A DNA stretch of 64,000 nt from an uncultured Blautia sp. (GCF_937880195.1 NZ_CALFLA010000056.1:3341-67340); one strand, 5' to 3'; shown: positions 30,421 to 39,795, counted from the first letter of the stretch. A program made the numbers and translations. The notes: generated by a model not told the origin, from the sequence alone.

Positions 30421-31689
30421 CTATGCAAAAAACTTTTCTGTTGCTTTTATCAGAAACTCCGTGTCCTTTACTCCTGCCGTCTCATATGGAGAATGCATGG
30501 CAAGCTGGGGAAGACCAATATCTACAGCGCGCACAGGAACCTGTGTAGTAGAAATATTTCCCAGAGTAGACCCTCCGGCCATATCGGACCGATTCACAAA
30601 GGTCTGATATGGAACCCCTGCTTCATTGCACCATTCCTTAAACATTGCCGCAGACACAGCGTCCGTACAATATTTCTGATTGGCGTTATACTTGATCACA
30701 ATTCCTCCGTTTAAAACAGGGTGGTTCACCGGATCAGAAGTTTCTCCATAATTGGGATGAAAAGCATGGGCGTTATCGCCGGATATCATAAAACTGTCTG
30801 CAAGAGTCATCAGATATTCTTCATGGGTTCTTCCCAGCCCTTTATTGATTCTTATAAGAGTATCTTTTAAAAATCCTGAAGCTGCTCCCTGGCGGGTTGT
30901 ACTTCCAACCTCTTCATTATCCAGTACGCAGTGAACGGCAATGCTTTCTTTTTTTGTTCCTTTAAGAAATCCTTCCATGGATGCAAAAGCACATTGAAGA
31001 TCATCCAGTCTTCCTGCTGATACAAATTCCCTTTCTGCTCCCCAGACGCTTCCTTCCATCCTGTTATAAAGAAACAGATCATGACTTAAGATCTCCTCTT
31101 CCTTAACGCCTGCTGCCTGGGCTACAAGCTTTCCTAATGTTATTTCTGTTCCTGCTGTTCCATAAAGAGGAAGAAGATCCTTCTGAGGATTATAGGAATA
31201 TCCGGAATTGACCTCACGGTTCATGTGAACGGCAAGGTTTGGAATCAATACTAAATCCCTGTCAATATTTACCAAACGCTCTACAAATCTTCCGTTTTCT
31301 TTTATCACAACTCTTCCAGCAACGGAAAGAGGACGGTCAAACCAGGGCGCCATAAGCATTCCACCATATTTCTCCACATTCAGCTTCACATAGGCTTTTT
31401 CAACAGTTATCTCAGGATTTTCCTTGATCTTAAAAGACGGAGAATCACTGTGACTTGCCATAATATGAAAGCTCATAGGCGGATTTTCTGGAATACAAAA
31501 AGCGATCAGCGCGGAATTATTCCTGGTTACCATATAGCGGCCTCCCGGTGTCAGGCTCCAGTATTCCTTTTCGGAAAACTCCTGAAATCCCTCCTGGCTT
31601 AATCTTGTTTTCATTGTATCCACCGCATGGAAAGCGGTTGGACTTTTTCTGATAAATGCAAGCAGTTTTTCTACAGTTTCGTAATACAT
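30421..31689 (-). CDS. M18-family aminopeptidase
   Basis: 422 residues. Zinc aminopeptidase that removes N-terminal residues from peptides in the cytoplasm. A-S-H-S-D-S-P-S-F supplies the first metal-binding His, D-N-E-E-V-G-S the catalytic Glu, and S-G-D-N-A-H-A-F the acidic/His ligands; a further His is near the C-terminus in M-H-S-P-Y-E-T. Full length for the family. First gene of the M18-HAD-M20-phosphatase unit. Confidence 0.93.
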   Translation of the reverse strand: MYYETVEKLLAFIRKSPTAFHAVDTMKTRLSQEGFQEFSEKEYWSLTPGGRYMVTRNNSALIAFCIPENPPMSFHIMASHSDSPSFKIKENPEITVEKAYVKLNVEKYGGMLMAPWFDRPLSVAGRVVIKENGRFVERLVNIDRDLVLIPNLAVHMNREVNSGYSYNPQKDLLPLYGTAGTEITLGKLVAQAAGVKEEEILSHDLFLYNRMEGSVWGAEREFVSAGRLDDLQCAFASMEGFLKGTKKESIAVHCVLDNEEVGSTTRQGAASGFLKDTLIRINKGLGRTHEEYLMTLADSFMISGDNAHAFHPNYGETSDPVNHPVLNGGIVIKYNANQKYCTDAVSAAMFKEWCNEAGVPYQTFVNRSDMAGGSTLGNISTTQVPVRAVDIGLPQLAMHSPYETAGVKDTEFLIKATEKFFA

Positions 31690-31722
31690 TGGCTACTACT
31701 CCTTTTAATTTTGACTCCTTTT

Positions 31723-31751
31723 ATTATACGGTAAAATGGAATGTAAAGCAA
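31723..31751 (-). promoter_or_regulatory. Promoter of the M18 peptidase operon
   Basis: TTGCTT (31746-31751), 17-bp spacer, TATAAT (31723-31728), 33 nt before the start codon. Confidence 0.6.
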
Positions 31752-31766
31752 TGCAAAACTGGCCAG

Positions 31767-31800
31767 AAAAAAAGCTGCCCGTTTCCGGGACAGCTTTTTG
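31767..31800 (-). terminator. Terminator of the glnA-dapL run
   Basis: Stem AAAAAGCTG(T)CCCGG / CCGGG(C)AGCTTTTTTT on the minus strand, about 30 nt after the dapL stop. Confidence 0.85.
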
Positions 31801-31828
31801 ATCTGCTATCTTTCTATCACATAAAGCA

Positions 31829-33043
31829 TTATAATTTTCTGATCCTCTCCACTGCTTCTTTTGTATTCTCATAGCTGCCGAAAGCAGTCAGGCGGAAATA
31901 TCCTTCCCCATGCGCTCCAAATCCGGAACCGGGTGTGCCGACCACATGAGCGTGCTTCATAAGATAATCAAAAAATTCCCATGAAGTCATTTTGTTCGGA
32001 GTTTTAAGCCAGATATAAGGAGCATTTACGCCTCCAGAAACAGAATAACCAGCTTCCTTCAGGCCTTGATAAATGTATTGGGCGTTTCGCATATAATACG
32101 CAATCTGTTCTTTTAGCTGTGCCTTCCCCTCAGGAGAGTATACGGCTTCTCCTGCCCGCTGAACTATATAGGGAGCTCCGTTAAACTTTGTTCCGTGCCG
32201 TCTTGCCCAGAGACTGTGAAGCCGCACTCCTTCTCGCACCAGTTCTTTTGGGATTACCGTAAATCCCAGACGCACTCCGGTAAATCCGGCATTTTTTGAA
32301 AAACTGCGAAGCTCAATGGCACAAGTTTTTGCACCGTCGCACTGGTATATACTGTGAGGAATCTCTTCTTCTGTAATATAAGCTTCATAAGCTGCATCAT
32401 AAATGATCACTGCTCCTGTTTTATTGGCATAATCCACCCACTTCTGTAGTTTTTCCCTGGAAATTGCAGCTCCGCTGGGATTGTTTGGAAAACAGAGATA
32501 AATTAGATCCGGTGTTTCTTTTGGAATCTCCGGAAGAAATCCGTTTTCCTCCAGACAGGGCATATAAATCACGCCGTCAAAATTCTCCCTTTGCGTATTA
32601 TAACCGCCTGTTCTTCCTGCCATAACATTCGTGTCCACATAAACCGGATAAACCGGATCACAGACAGCAATCTTATTTTCCCTGCCGAAAATTTCCTGAA
32701 TATTTCCAGAATCACTTTTGGCGCCGTCAGAAATAAAGATTTCATCTGCGTCAATACTGCATCCTCTGGCCCGATAATCATTTTCTGCAATAGTGTTTCT
32801 GAGAAAATCATAACCCAGATCCGGTGCATAGCCACGGAATGTTTCTTTATGAGCCATCTCGTCTACTGCTCTGTGAAGCGCCTCAATAATTGCCGGGGCA
32901 AGGGGCTGTGTCACATCTCCGATTCCAAGACGGAGTATTTTTATTTCTGGATTCTGTTCCTGGTAAGAGGCAACCTTTCTGGCAATGTCAGAAAAAAGAT
33001 AGCTGCCCGGAAGTTTTAAGTAATTTTTATTTACTGTCACCAT
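31829..33043 (-). CDS. dapL: LL-diaminopimelate aminotransferase DapL
   Basis: 404 residues. PLP enzyme making LL-diaminopimelate directly from tetrahydrodipicolinate, for lysine and peptidoglycan. F-R-G-Y-A-P-D-L-G-Y-D-F-L and D-G-A-K-S-D near the N-terminal third are DapL signatures. The PLP lysine is in L-R-S-F-S-K-N-A-G-F-T-G. It uses glutamate as amino donor, which fits its place at the end of the glutamine/glutamate gene run, 64 nt after gatB. Confidence 0.94.
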   Translation of the reverse strand: MVTVNKNYLKLPGSYLFSDIARKVASYQEQNPEIKILRLGIGDVTQPLAPAIIEALHRAVDEMAHKETFRGYAPDLGYDFLRNTIAENDYRARGCSIDADEIFISDGAKSDSGNIQEIFGRENKIAVCDPVYPVYVDTNVMAGRTGGYNTQRENFDGVIYMPCLEENGFLPEIPKETPDLIYLCFPNNPSGAAISREKLQKWVDYANKTGAVIIYDAAYEAYITEEEIPHSIYQCDGAKTCAIELRSFSKNAGFTGVRLGFTVIPKELVREGVRLHSLWARRHGTKFNGAPYIVQRAGEAVYSPEGKAQLKEQIAYYMRNAQYIYQGLKEAGYSVSGGVNAPYIWLKTPNKMTSWEFFDYLMKHAHVVGTPGSGFGAHGEGYFRLTAFGSYENTKEAVERIRKL

Positions 33044-33107
33044 ATTCTGATCTCTCCTGTTGTCTTTTTCATATCTTTTTTACAATACTTCCCCTACTAA
33101 ATTCTTA

Positions 33108-34550
33108 TTATTCTGTCCTCTTCCTGATTTCTTCTCTAAGCGCCTGATTCACTGCCTCCGGGCTTGCCGCTCCCTTAAGCTCTCTCATAATCTTTCCTAC
33201 AAAAAATCCCATCACTTTTTCCTTTCCTTCAAGAAGCTGCCGAAGTGGTTCTGGATTTTCTTCCAGCACCTTGTCAAGAACCCGGTTCAAAATTCCTGCA
33301 TCCTCTACAAGACCAAGATTATGCTTTTTCACAAAGGAAGCCGGATCCTGGTCTTCGTCAAAAATATGTTCAAACACTTTTTTTGCATTTGCCATGGTGA
33401 TTTTTTTCTTTTCAACCATAAGAATCAATTCTGACAAATGCTCCGGTGAGAATCTCACATTTTCCGCCTCTGTTCCCCGCTCTTTCATAAGGCGGAGCGT
33501 CTCTCCCATAAACCATGCAGCTGTTTTTTTGGGGCTTCCGCATAAAAAAGCTGTCTGTTCAAAAAGCTCTGCAAGATGAACAGACTCGGTAAGAACCTTT
33601 GCTTCATAAACTGTAAGTCCAAGTTCCTTCTGATACCTTGCCTCTTTTTCTCCTCGAAGCTCCGGCTGGCTGTCCCGGATTTTTTTAAGCCACTGATCGG
33701 AAATATGAATCGGAGGCAGATCCGGGTCTGGAAAATATCTGTAGTCCTTTGCATCCTCCTTAGAGCGCATTGCCCTGGAGCTTTCCTTGTTGTCATCCCA
33801 GCGCCTTGTTTCCTGGATAACCGCCTTTCCCATTTCCAAAATCTCAATCTGCCTGGTTCTCTCTCCCTCAATAGCCCTTGCAACAGCCTTGAAGGAATTC
33901 AGGTTTTTCATTTCAGTCCTTGTACCAAACTCTCTGCTTCCCACTTCACGGACAGAAAGATTTACATCTGCCCGCATGGAACCTTCTTGAAGCTTACAAT
34001 CCGATACCCCCAGATACTGCATCATGCATCGAAGTTTTTCCAGATAGGCAATCACCTCATCCGCGCTTCTCATATCTGGCTCAGACACAATTTCAATCAA
34101 AGGCACACCGCTGCGGTTATAATCTACAAGCGAGCAGTCTTCCCACTCATCATGGATCAGTTTTCCTGCATCCTCCTCCATATGTATTTCATGAATCCTT
34201 ATTTTCTTTTTCTCTTCTGATGTTTCGATTTCCACCCACCCGTCATGGCAGATTGGAAGATACAACTGGGAGATTTGATAATTCTGAGGATTATCCGGAT
34301 AAAAATAATTCTTCCGGTCAAATCTGCACATCTGATTTACCCTGCAGTGCGCTGCCATTCCTGCTTTCAGCGCAAATTCCACAGCCTTACGGTTCAGCAC
34401 AGGCAGAGAGCCCGGCATTCCGGTACAGACAGGGCAGGTATGCGTATTGGGCTCTCCTCCAAACTCTGTAGAACAGCCACAGAAAATTTTTGTTTTTGTG
34501 GCAAGCTCCACATGTACTTCCAATCCTATAACTGTTTCATACTGTTTCAT
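33108..34550 (-). CDS. gatB: Asp/Glu-tRNA amidotransferase subunit B
   Basis: 480 residues. Binds and activates misacylated Asp-tRNA(Asn) or Glu-tRNA(Gln) with ATP. The N-terminal V-I-G-L-E-V-H-V-E-L-A-T-K-T-K-I-F-C-G-C and the Y-F-Y-P-D-N-P-Q-N-Y-Q-I-S-Q segment are diagnostic. A YqeY-like tail domain (about 335-480) interacts with tRNA. Its start overlaps the gatA stop by 4 nt. Confidence 0.96.
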   Translation of the reverse strand: MKQYETVIGLEVHVELATKTKIFCGCSTEFGGEPNTHTCPVCTGMPGSLPVLNRKAVEFALKAGMAAHCRVNQMCRFDRKNYFYPDNPQNYQISQLYLPICHDGWVEIETSEEKKKIRIHEIHMEEDAGKLIHDEWEDCSLVDYNRSGVPLIEIVSEPDMRSADEVIAYLEKLRCMMQYLGVSDCKLQEGSMRADVNLSVREVGSREFGTRTEMKNLNSFKAVARAIEGERTRQIEILEMGKAVIQETRRWDDNKESSRAMRSKEDAKDYRYFPDPDLPPIHISDQWLKKIRDSQPELRGEKEARYQKELGLTVYEAKVLTESVHLAELFEQTAFLCGSPKKTAAWFMGETLRLMKERGTEAENVRFSPEHLSELILMVEKKKITMANAKKVFEHIFDEDQDPASFVKKHNLGLVEDAGILNRVLDKVLEENPEPLRQLLEGKEKVMGFFVGKIMRELKGAASPEAVNQALREEIRKRTE

Positions 34551-36016
34551 GGCTTTTCTCCTTCCTGCGCTGACGGAAACGGACCTCTGGCTTTTTCAAA
34601 TTCACAGGCTGCCCGGATAATTCTTTTTTCCTGAAAGCAAGGTCCGATCATCTGAAGCCCTATAGGCATTCCCTTTTCATCCCTCCCACAGGGAAGAGAA
34701 ACTGCAGGGAGAGCGCAAAGGTTTACTGCAACTGTATAAATATCCCCCAGGTACATGGTAAGAGGATCTTTCAGACTTTCACCAATTTTGGGCGCCGTAT
34801 AGGGAGATGCCGGGGCAAGAATCACCTGATATTTCTGAAATGAATCTTCAAATTCCTTTTTGATCAACGCTTTAGCCTTCAGTGCTTTCAGATAATAGGC
34901 ATCATAATATCCAGAGCTTAAAACAAAAGATCCCAGAAGAATCCTTCTGCGTACCTCCTGTCCGAAGCCTTCTGTCCTTGTTTTTTTATACATGTCATGA
35001 AGGCCTTCACAAGCAGACGCACGATAGCCGTATTTTACTCCGTCAAATCTTTCCAGATTAGAGCTTGCCTCCGCACTGGCAATAATATAATAAGTAGGAA
35101 CAACATATTCTGTGGTTTTCATAGAAAAGAATTCCACCTCTGCTCCCATATCCTCTAATTGTCCCACTGCACTTAAAAATGCAGTCTTCACCTCTTCATC
35201 CAGTCCGGCTGATAAATATTCCCGGGGCACGCCGAATTTCATTCCACGTATTCCCTTACCGATATCCGAAGAATAATCCGGCCTTTCTCCCGGAAAAGAC
35301 GTACTGTCTTTTGAATCGTGTCCAGCAATTACCTGAAGAAGAGCTGCACAGTCTGCTGTGTCTTTTCCTACCGGACCAATCTGATCCAGGGAAGAAGCAT
35401 AAGCTACCAGACCATATCTGGATACAGTTCCATAGGTCGGCTTAATTCCGGTTACACCACAGAATGCGCTGGGCTGCCGGATAGAACCTCCTGTATCTGA
35501 TCCAAGGGAAAGATATGTCTCCCCGGCAGCCACAGCAGCACAGGATCCGCCGGAGGAGCCTCCCGGCACGCGGTTTCTGTTCCATGGATTCTTTGTTATC
35601 TGAAATGCCGATGTCTCCGTTGTACTTCCCATGGCAAATTCATCCATATTTGTTTTTCCAATAATGATCATTCCGGCCTCTTCCAGACGCCGGATCACCT
35701 CTGCCTGATACTGTGGAACAAAATTTTCAAGAATCCTGGAAGCACAGGTGGTTTTCTTTCCCTGTATACAGATATTGTCCTTCACTGCAATGGGAACACC
35801 TGCAAGAGGACCTGTATATTTTCCGCTTTCTATGCCTTTCTGTACCTCTTCCGCTCTTTTATAAGCCTCTTCCTCATACAGATCCAGATAGGCTGATATT
35901 TCTTTTTCTTTTTTGTAAATCCGATCAAATACAGCCTTTACCGTTTCTTCTGTACTTACTTTTTTCTGTCTGATATACCCGGCAAGTGAAAGGGCTGTCA
36001 TATTTTGCAGTTCCAT
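34547..36016 (-). CDS. gatA: Asp/Glu-tRNA amidotransferase subunit A (glutaminase)
   Basis: 489 residues. Amidase that releases ammonia from glutamine for transfer to tRNA-bound Asp or Glu. The Ser-cisSer-Lys triad is visible: Lys in A-V-K-D-N-I-C-I, and the serines in G-G-S-S-G-G-S and S-D-T-G-G-S-I-R-Q-P. Starts 14 nt after gatC and overlaps gatB. Confidence 0.96.
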   Translation of the reverse strand: MELQNMTALSLAGYIRQKKVSTEETVKAVFDRIYKKEKEISAYLDLYEEEAYKRAEEVQKGIESGKYTGPLAGVPIAVKDNICIQGKKTTCASRILENFVPQYQAEVIRRLEEAGMIIIGKTNMDEFAMGSTTETSAFQITKNPWNRNRVPGGSSGGSCAAVAAGETYLSLGSDTGGSIRQPSAFCGVTGIKPTYGTVSRYGLVAYASSLDQIGPVGKDTADCAALLQVIAGHDSKDSTSFPGERPDYSSDIGKGIRGMKFGVPREYLSAGLDEEVKTAFLSAVGQLEDMGAEVEFFSMKTTEYVVPTYYIIASAEASSNLERFDGVKYGYRASACEGLHDMYKKTRTEGFGQEVRRRILLGSFVLSSGYYDAYYLKALKAKALIKKEFEDSFQKYQVILAPASPYTAPKIGESLKDPLTMYLGDIYTVAVNLCALPAVSLPCGRDEKGMPIGLQMIGPCFQEKRIIRAACEFEKARGPFPSAQEGEKP

Positions 36017-36030
36017 GTATCTCCACTCCT

Positions 36031-36324
36031 CTATCCTATGGTCTTTGGCACCTGATACTGACCCTCTCTGGATCTGGGCGCATTAAAAAGCATTGCTTCT
36101 CTGTTATCCTGATTTGTTACCACATCCTCCCGAAATACATTTTCACTGTCAAGAATATGAGTAAGTGGTTCAACTCCCTTTGTATCTAACTCATCCAGCT
36201 TTTCTACATAGTCCAGCATTTTCTGCATATCCCTTCGGGCCGTATCTCGTTCTTCACCCTCAAGGGAAAGCTTTGCCAAAATACATACGTTCTCCAAAGT
36301 TTCGTCATCTATGATCTTTGCCAT
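36031..36324 (-). CDS. gatC: Asp/Glu-tRNA amidotransferase subunit C
   Basis: 97 residues. Small stabilising subunit wrapping the GatA-GatB interface. The family features L-A-K-L-S-L near residue 17, a central acidic helix, the N-V-F-R-E-D region and a final P-x-x-x-x-x-Q-Y-x-V-P-K segment are present. First of gatCAB, 55 nt after aspS. Confidence 0.94.
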   Translation of the reverse strand: MAKIIDDETLENVCILAKLSLEGEERDTARRDMQKMLDYVEKLDELDTKGVEPLTHILDSENVFREDVVTNQDNREAMLFNAPRSREGQYQVPKTIG

Positions 36325-36379
36325 GAGAATTCCTCTTTTCTGTTTATATTGTATTATCCGAATTCTGTCTGCCTCAGGC

Positions 36380-37711
36380 TTACGGTTCCAGACGGTTCAT
36401 ATCTCTGGGAAAAAGGCAGGTCTCTCTTACATTCTCCTCTCCCAGAAGCTGCATAGTCAGTCTTTCCAGCCCGATTCCAAGCCCTCCGTGAGGCGGCATG
36501 CCATGTTTAAAGGAATCCAGATACTGCTCCATTCCTTCTTTCTCCATACCTCTTTCACGGATTTTTTCTTTCAGAGAATAATAGTCGTGGATTCTCTGCC
36601 CGCCAGTCGTCACTTCCAGTCCCCGGAACAAAAGATCAAAGCTTAACGTAAACCGCTGGTCTTTTGGATCATCCATAGCATAAAACGGACGTTTCTTAGA
36701 AGGATAATGTGTAATAAAAACAAAATCCGCCCCTTCCTCTTCCTTAAAATATCGTCCGATCAATGTCTCCTCTTCCGGTTCCAGGTCATATGGATTTCGC
36801 ACAGGCCTTCCATATTTTTCGAAAGCCAGTTTTTTTGCTTCGTCAAAACGTACTGCTGGAATTCTGTCTGTTACAGGCAGCTTTATTTCTAAAAGCGAAA
36901 GCTCCTGCTTATATTCTTTATTTAAAAGAGCCATGGCATATTGAAGATATCCTGTTTCCATTGCCATGATCTCCTGATAGCTTTCAATATATCCCATTTC
37001 AAGATCAAGACTTGTATACTCATTTAAATGGCGTTTTGTATTGTGTTTTTCTGCCCGGAATACGGGTCCTGTTTCAAATACACGGTCAAATACGCCTACC
37101 ATCATCTGTTTGTAAAACTGAGGGCTCTGGGCAAGAACTGCCGGAGTATGAAAATAGCTGAGTTTAAAAAGATTGGCTCCGCCCTCTGCTCCTCTGGCTC
37201 CAATCTTGGGAGTGTGAATCTCCGTAAATCCATTTTTATAAAGATAGTCCCGGAAAGCCCTTACAAGGCCTTCCTGAATCCGAAACTTTGCCCGTTCCCT
37301 GATATTCCGAAGCGCAACAGGCCTCATATTCAGCTTAGCTTCCAGGGAAGTATTCAGCTTCCACTTATCAATGGCCAGGGGCATTGGTTCTGACGGTGAA
37401 GAAAGAATCTGCACACTGTCGATCTTCAGTTCCCGTCCATGGGGAGCACGCTGTTCTTCTCTCAAAATACCCCTAATCCGAAGTGTCATCCCTTCTTTCA
37501 GGTCATGTACAGATATTTCCGCTGTTTCTTTTTCCAATACCGTCTGAAAAATCCCTTCTCTGCGTCTCAGAATCACAAAAGCCACATCTCCCATATTTCG
37601 GATGCTGTGAACGGCTCCCTCCACAACTGCTTTCTCATCCGGCAGCGGATTACCAAGAAGCGTCTCCCAGGCCGTTGTCTCCTTTTTCCATGTTCCGTCC
37701 ATATATTCCAT
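36380..37711 (-). CDS. aspS: Aspartyl-tRNA synthetase, archaeal-type and probably non-discriminating
   Basis: 443 residues, the short archaeal/eukaryotic AspRS type lacking the bacterial GAD insertion. N-terminal OB anticodon-binding domain (about 27-105), then the class II catalytic core with R-A-E-K-H-N-T-K-R-H (motif 2) and G-L-G-I-G-L-E-R-L (motif 3). His35 and Pro90 occupy the positions that in archaeal-type enzymes accompany acceptance of both tRNA-Asp and tRNA-Asn. With gatCAB directly downstream, it probably makes Asp-tRNA(Asn) for amidation to Asn-tRNA(Asn). A strong AGGAGG precedes the ATG. Confidence 0.9.
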   Translation of the reverse strand: MEYMDGTWKKETTAWETLLGNPLPDEKAVVEGAVHSIRNMGDVAFVILRRREGIFQTVLEKETAEISVHDLKEGMTLRIRGILREEQRAPHGRELKIDSVQILSSPSEPMPLAIDKWKLNTSLEAKLNMRPVALRNIRERAKFRIQEGLVRAFRDYLYKNGFTEIHTPKIGARGAEGGANLFKLSYFHTPAVLAQSPQFYKQMMVGVFDRVFETGPVFRAEKHNTKRHLNEYTSLDLEMGYIESYQEIMAMETGYLQYAMALLNKEYKQELSLLEIKLPVTDRIPAVRFDEAKKLAFEKYGRPVRNPYDLEPEEETLIGRYFKEEEGADFVFITHYPSKKRPFYAMDDPKDQRFTLSFDLLFRGLEVTTGGQRIHDYYSLKEKIRERGMEKEGMEQYLDSFKHGMPPHGGLGIGLERLTMQLLGEENVRETCLFPRDMNRLEP

Positions 37712-37755
37712 ATCCTCATCCTCCTCGTTTGTCAGTGGCTTATAAATTTTACATT

Positions 37756-38304
37756 TTACTCCTCAAAAAATAACATTAATATCATTTGTGCCGTTTCAGC
37801 CATATTTGTGCCGGAATCCATACTGCACTTCTGAATATAGCGATATGCCTCTTCCTCACTCATACAATTTCTCTGCATCAAAATCATTTTTGCGTTTGAA
37901 ATATAGTTCTGCTCCTTCCAGGTCCTCTTTGGCGGTTTTCTTTTGTTCTTTTTTCTGCGGCGTTCCCGCTGAACAAGAAGCATATGAACCGTATTGACAA
38001 GATCCGAAGCCTTTGCCGGCATTGCCAGTCCCATAACTGATCCCGGGGTTTCACAGAGAATCCTTGCCGATGCCAGAAGAAGCATATCAAAATCTGAAGG
38101 CATACAGTCTATAAGCTCCATGTAGTTCATATCAGGAAGTCTGAATCCGCAGATCAGGATTCCACTTCCCAACTCTGACAAATGGGAGAGCACACCGGAG
38201 GCAGAGCTGCTTACAGCAGCCACTGAAAGGCCGTGACGTTCCAAAACTGTGCGCAGCTTCCTTGCGTCTTCAATTTTTGGCAATGCGATCACAATGCTGT
38301 CCAT
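37756..38304 (-). CDS. ANTAR-domain RNA-binding antiterminator (AmiR/NasT-like) with degenerate receiver
   Basis: 182 residues. Residues 1-115 form a response-regulator-like receiver, but the phosphoacceptor position (in I-C-G-F-R-L-P-D) is Gly53 instead of Asp. A coiled, basic linker (about 113-130) leads to a C-terminal ANTAR domain (about 130-182) with the A-K-x-I-L-M-Q-R-N-x-M-S-E-E-E-A-Y-R-Y-I-Q signature. ANTAR proteins bind leader RNA hairpins and prevent termination. It follows glnA by 37 nt and, with hairpins in the glnA, glnN and amt leaders, suggests control of nitrogen genes. A partner sensor is not adjacent. Confidence 0.88.
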   Translation of the reverse strand: MDSIVIALPKIEDARKLRTVLERHGLSVAAVSSSASGVLSHLSELGSGILICGFRLPDMNYMELIDCMPSDFDMLLLASARILCETPGSVMGLAMPAKASDLVNTVHMLLVQRERRRKKNKRKPPKRTWKEQNYISNAKMILMQRNCMSEEEAYRYIQKCSMDSGTNMAETAQMILMLFFEE

Positions 38305-38341
38305 AGGTTCCTCTCCTCGTTTTCCGACTTAAGACCGGCTC

Positions 38342-39637
38342 TTACAGACGGTTCAGATATGTTTCCAGCTCCCAGTCTGTCACCTGTCTTGTATATCTCT
38401 GCCATTCTTTTTTCTTAGATTCCAGATAAGATCTGCAAAAGCGCTCTCCCAAAACGCCCTGTATCCAAGTACTGTTTTCAAATTCATCAATAGCATCCTT
38501 CAGAGTTTCCGGAAGGCTGTCACCTTGGAAATATTCTCCTGCCTTTGGCGGCATGATTCTGTTCTTTATTCCATCCATTCCGGCAGCAAGGCACACTGCG
38601 ATTACCAGATATGGATTGGAGGCTGCATCAGGACTTCTAAGCTCTACTCTGGATTGCTGACCTCTTCCTTTTGGAATACGCACCAGCGACTTCTGGTTGT
38701 ATTCTGTCCAGCTAAGTTCTGTAGGAGCTCCATATCCTGGTACAAGTCTTTTATAAGAATTTACCAGGGGATTTGTAATAAGAGCCATCTCCTTACTGTG
38801 AGCCAGAAGACCTCCTGCAAAGTAAAGAGCCGTATTACTGATCTCTTCTGTTTTCTCCCTGCACTCAAAAAGATTTTTCCCCTCTTTTACAAGAGAAAAT
38901 TTAAGATGCATACCGGAGCCATTAACCTCAGAACGGGGTTTTGGCATAAAGGTTGCATGCAGTCCGTGTCTTCTGGCTACCGTACGCACCGCCATCTTAA
39001 AGGTAATAATACTGTCGGCAATGGTTCCCGCCTCACCGTAACGGAAGTCGATCTCATGCTGTGCAGGAGCCTTCTCATGGTGAGAGGATTCTATCTCCAG
39101 TCCCATGTCTTCAAGGGTCAGTACCATATCTCTTCTGGCGTTTTCTCCCAGGTCAAGAGGACTGACATCAAGATATCCTGCCTTTTCATGACTGACTGTA
39201 GTAGGTATCCCATTATCATCTGTATGAAACAGAAAAAATTCACATTCAGGATCTACATAAAAAGTATAGCCTTCTTCTCCCGCCTTCTGCAGACTGCGTT
39301 TCAGAATATATCTGACACTGTCTTCATAAGGCGTTCCGTTTGCCCGGTAAAGATCACAGAGAAATCTGGCCACCTTGCCCTGCTGCGGTCTCCATGGAAG
39401 AATGGTAAATGTGTCAAGATCCGGATGAAGAAAAATATCCGTCTCCGGCGGCGCCGTTTCTCCTGTCACCAGAGACCAGTCCACACTACAGCGATTGTCC
39501 AGCGCACGGGGAAGTTCCCGTGATGTCACTGCTATATTTTTGATAACACCAAACATATCAGTAAACTGAAGCCGGATAAATTCCACATCCTCATCCTCAA
39601 TTAATTGCAATATTTCCTCTCTGGAATAATTCCCCAT
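38342..39637 (-). CDS. glnA: Glutamine synthetase, type I
   Basis: 431 residues, GSI-alpha length. Makes glutamine from glutamate, ammonia and ATP. The N-terminal beta-grasp holds F-T-D-M-F-G-V-I-K-N; the catalytic barrel shows N-G-S-G-M-H and the R-x-P-x-G-R-G-Q/E-region R-I-P-K-G-R-G-Q-Q-S-R-V-E-L-R. No adenylylation-site region is evident, as expected for GSI-alpha. The start at 39637 has AAAGGAGAG upstream. It has its own promoter and a leader hairpin, and is followed by the ANTAR gene. Confidence 0.95.
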   Translation of the reverse strand: MGNYSREEILQLIEDEDVEFIRLQFTDMFGVIKNIAVTSRELPRALDNRCSVDWSLVTGETAPPETDIFLHPDLDTFTILPWRPQQGKVARFLCDLYRANGTPYEDSVRYILKRSLQKAGEEGYTFYVDPECEFFLFHTDDNGIPTTVSHEKAGYLDVSPLDLGENARRDMVLTLEDMGLEIESSHHEKAPAQHEIDFRYGEAGTIADSIITFKMAVRTVARRHGLHATFMPKPRSEVNGSGMHLKFSLVKEGKNLFECREKTEEISNTALYFAGGLLAHSKEMALITNPLVNSYKRLVPGYGAPTELSWTEYNQKSLVRIPKGRGQQSRVELRSPDAASNPYLVIAVCLAAGMDGIKNRIMPPKAGEYFQGDSLPETLKDAIDEFENSTWIQGVLGERFCRSYLESKKKEWQRYTRQVTDWELETYLNRL

Positions 39638-39663
39638 GTTGTTCTCTCCTTTGTTATGAAAAA

Positions 39664-39711
39664 TAAAAAAAGGCGCACTTTCAACAGCTACCCATTGAAA
39701 GAACACCTTTG
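39664..39711 (-). terminator. Leader hairpin/attenuator upstream of glnA
   Basis: On the minus strand AAAGGTG..CTTTCAA pairs with TTGAAAG..CGCCTTT around a 10-nt loop and is followed by seven T. It lies between the glnA promoter and the glnA ribosome site, so it must be passed or antiterminated for expression. Confidence 0.75.
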
Positions 39712-39722
39712 TTCATGGTGGT

Positions 39723-39751
39723 ATTATAGCAATCTGGTTTCCTCTTGTCAA
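39723..39751 (-). promoter_or_regulatory. Promoter of glnA
   Basis: Consensus TTGACA (39746-39751), 17-bp spacer, TATAAT (39723-39728), located in the gltD-glnA gap. Confidence 0.88.
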
Positions 39752-39795
39752 CAAATTCCTGATGAAGAATCTTTCAAACTTCTAATGAGGGCAGA

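Noticed and set aside
39664-39711. ANTAR dual-hexaloop RNA motif in the glnA leader
   Set aside because: The hairpin can be folded with a six-base loop but lacks the A1/G4 pattern and a clear second hairpin, so I report only an attenuator.
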